A stretch of DNA of 64,000 nt from JBDTSW01 sp963807385 (GTDB taxonomy: Bacteria > Actinomycetota > Thermoleophilia > Solirubrobacterales > 70-9), in contig CAWEBQ010000005.1 of assembly GCA_963807385.1 (NCBI GenBank), positions 62,001 to 126,000 on the forward strand. The letters run 5' to 3'. The notes beneath the pieces were generated by a model that saw nothing but the letters and a program-made list of their open reading frames with translations, searched no databases and was not told the origin of the DNA. The position numbers were made by a program, and so were the translations under genes. Below, piece by piece: positions 63,971 through 64,000 of the stretch. Every line of letters starts with the position of its first letter. Position 1 is the first letter of the stretch.

Positions 63971-64000
63971 CTAGTCGGCCAGCCCCGGCTCCTCGAGCCA
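63971..64000 (-). CDS. Partial 3' end of a gene running off the window
   Basis: Read on the minus strand, the last 30 bases give WLEEPGLAD followed by TAG. The frame stays open to the window edge. Too short to identify; it would be the C-terminus of a gene lying beyond 64000. Confidence 0.35.
   Translation of the reverse strand, partial: WLEEPGLAD

Overview
The window is a very GC-rich, gene-dense bacterial chromosome segment with no phage or plasmid core. Short overlaps (ATGA, GTGA, TGATG) link most co-directional genes, and GTG/TTG starts are common. A 14-subunit complex I, an adenosylcobalamin-dependent ribonucleotide reductase with NrdR, a double-length ThyX, DUF559/AbiEi-type proteins, MaoC/acyl-CoA dehydrogenase genes and many small SnoaL, VOC and cupin proteins fit an actinobacterium, most likely of class Thermoleophilia (Solirubrobacterales or relatives). 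This assignment is inferred from gene content and was not tested by phylogeny.

Layout. 0.1-5.9 kb: a saccharopine-dehydrogenase-like oxidoreductase, peptide deformylase with an ACT-domain protein, two membrane proteins and the double ThyX. 5.9-12.5 kb (minus): nuoJKLMN followed by a SnoaL and a VOC gene. 12.6-18.2 kb: an unrelated block (cupin, TatA-like, esterase, frameshifted acyl-CoA dehydrogenase, MaoC, TetR, SnoaL) that separates the two halves of complex I. 18.2-27.3 kb (minus): nuoABCDEFGHI with overlapping genes. 27.3-34.4 kb: flavin reductase, lipoprotein cytochrome c, seryl-tRNA synthetase, a cupin pair divergent from a LysR regulator, methyltransferase, MsrB and thioesterase. 34.4-39.4 kb: hydrolase, a small membrane protein and a 616-residue polytopic protein, divergent from a MerR regulator. 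39.5-45.3 kb: a secreted repeat protein and nrdR-nrdJ, with an intein inside NrdJ. 45.4-49.7 kb: hemolysin III, VOC, FMN reductase, YceI/MarR pair, siroheme synthase and DUF3291. 49.8-57.6 kb: topoisomerase I, an endonuclease-like gene between two 36-bp direct repeats, tmk-holB, a two-component system and tRNA-Thr. 57.6-64 kb: SnoaL, two glycosyltransferases with DUF2304, thioesterase, uracil-DNA glycosylase, malic enzyme, PgsA and a coiled-coil membrane protein. No gene-free stretch exceeds 300 bases.

How the genes work together: nuoA-N encodes the respiratory NADH dehydrogenase. nrdR/nrdJ, thyX and tmk supply deoxynucleotides, with holB and topA acting in replication. Acyl-CoA dehydrogenase, MaoC and TetR look like a small fatty-acid catabolism locus. 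The PhoB-type two-component pair is separate from the genes around it.

The most unusual items are: (1) an endonuclease-like gene bracketed by identical 36-bp repeats, one of which contains its start codon, with a third diverged copy of the element 39 kb away; (2) an intein whose +1 residue is a predicted redox-active cysteine of NrdJ; (3) a polytopic membrane protein with two Asp-x3-His...His motifs resembling copper sites; (4) several palindromic intergenic repeat families. Three genes carry single-base frameshifts (acyl-CoA dehydrogenase, topA, uracil-DNA glycosylase). In each case one base removed from or added to a short homopolymer restores the family sequence, so sequencing error is as likely as true decay.
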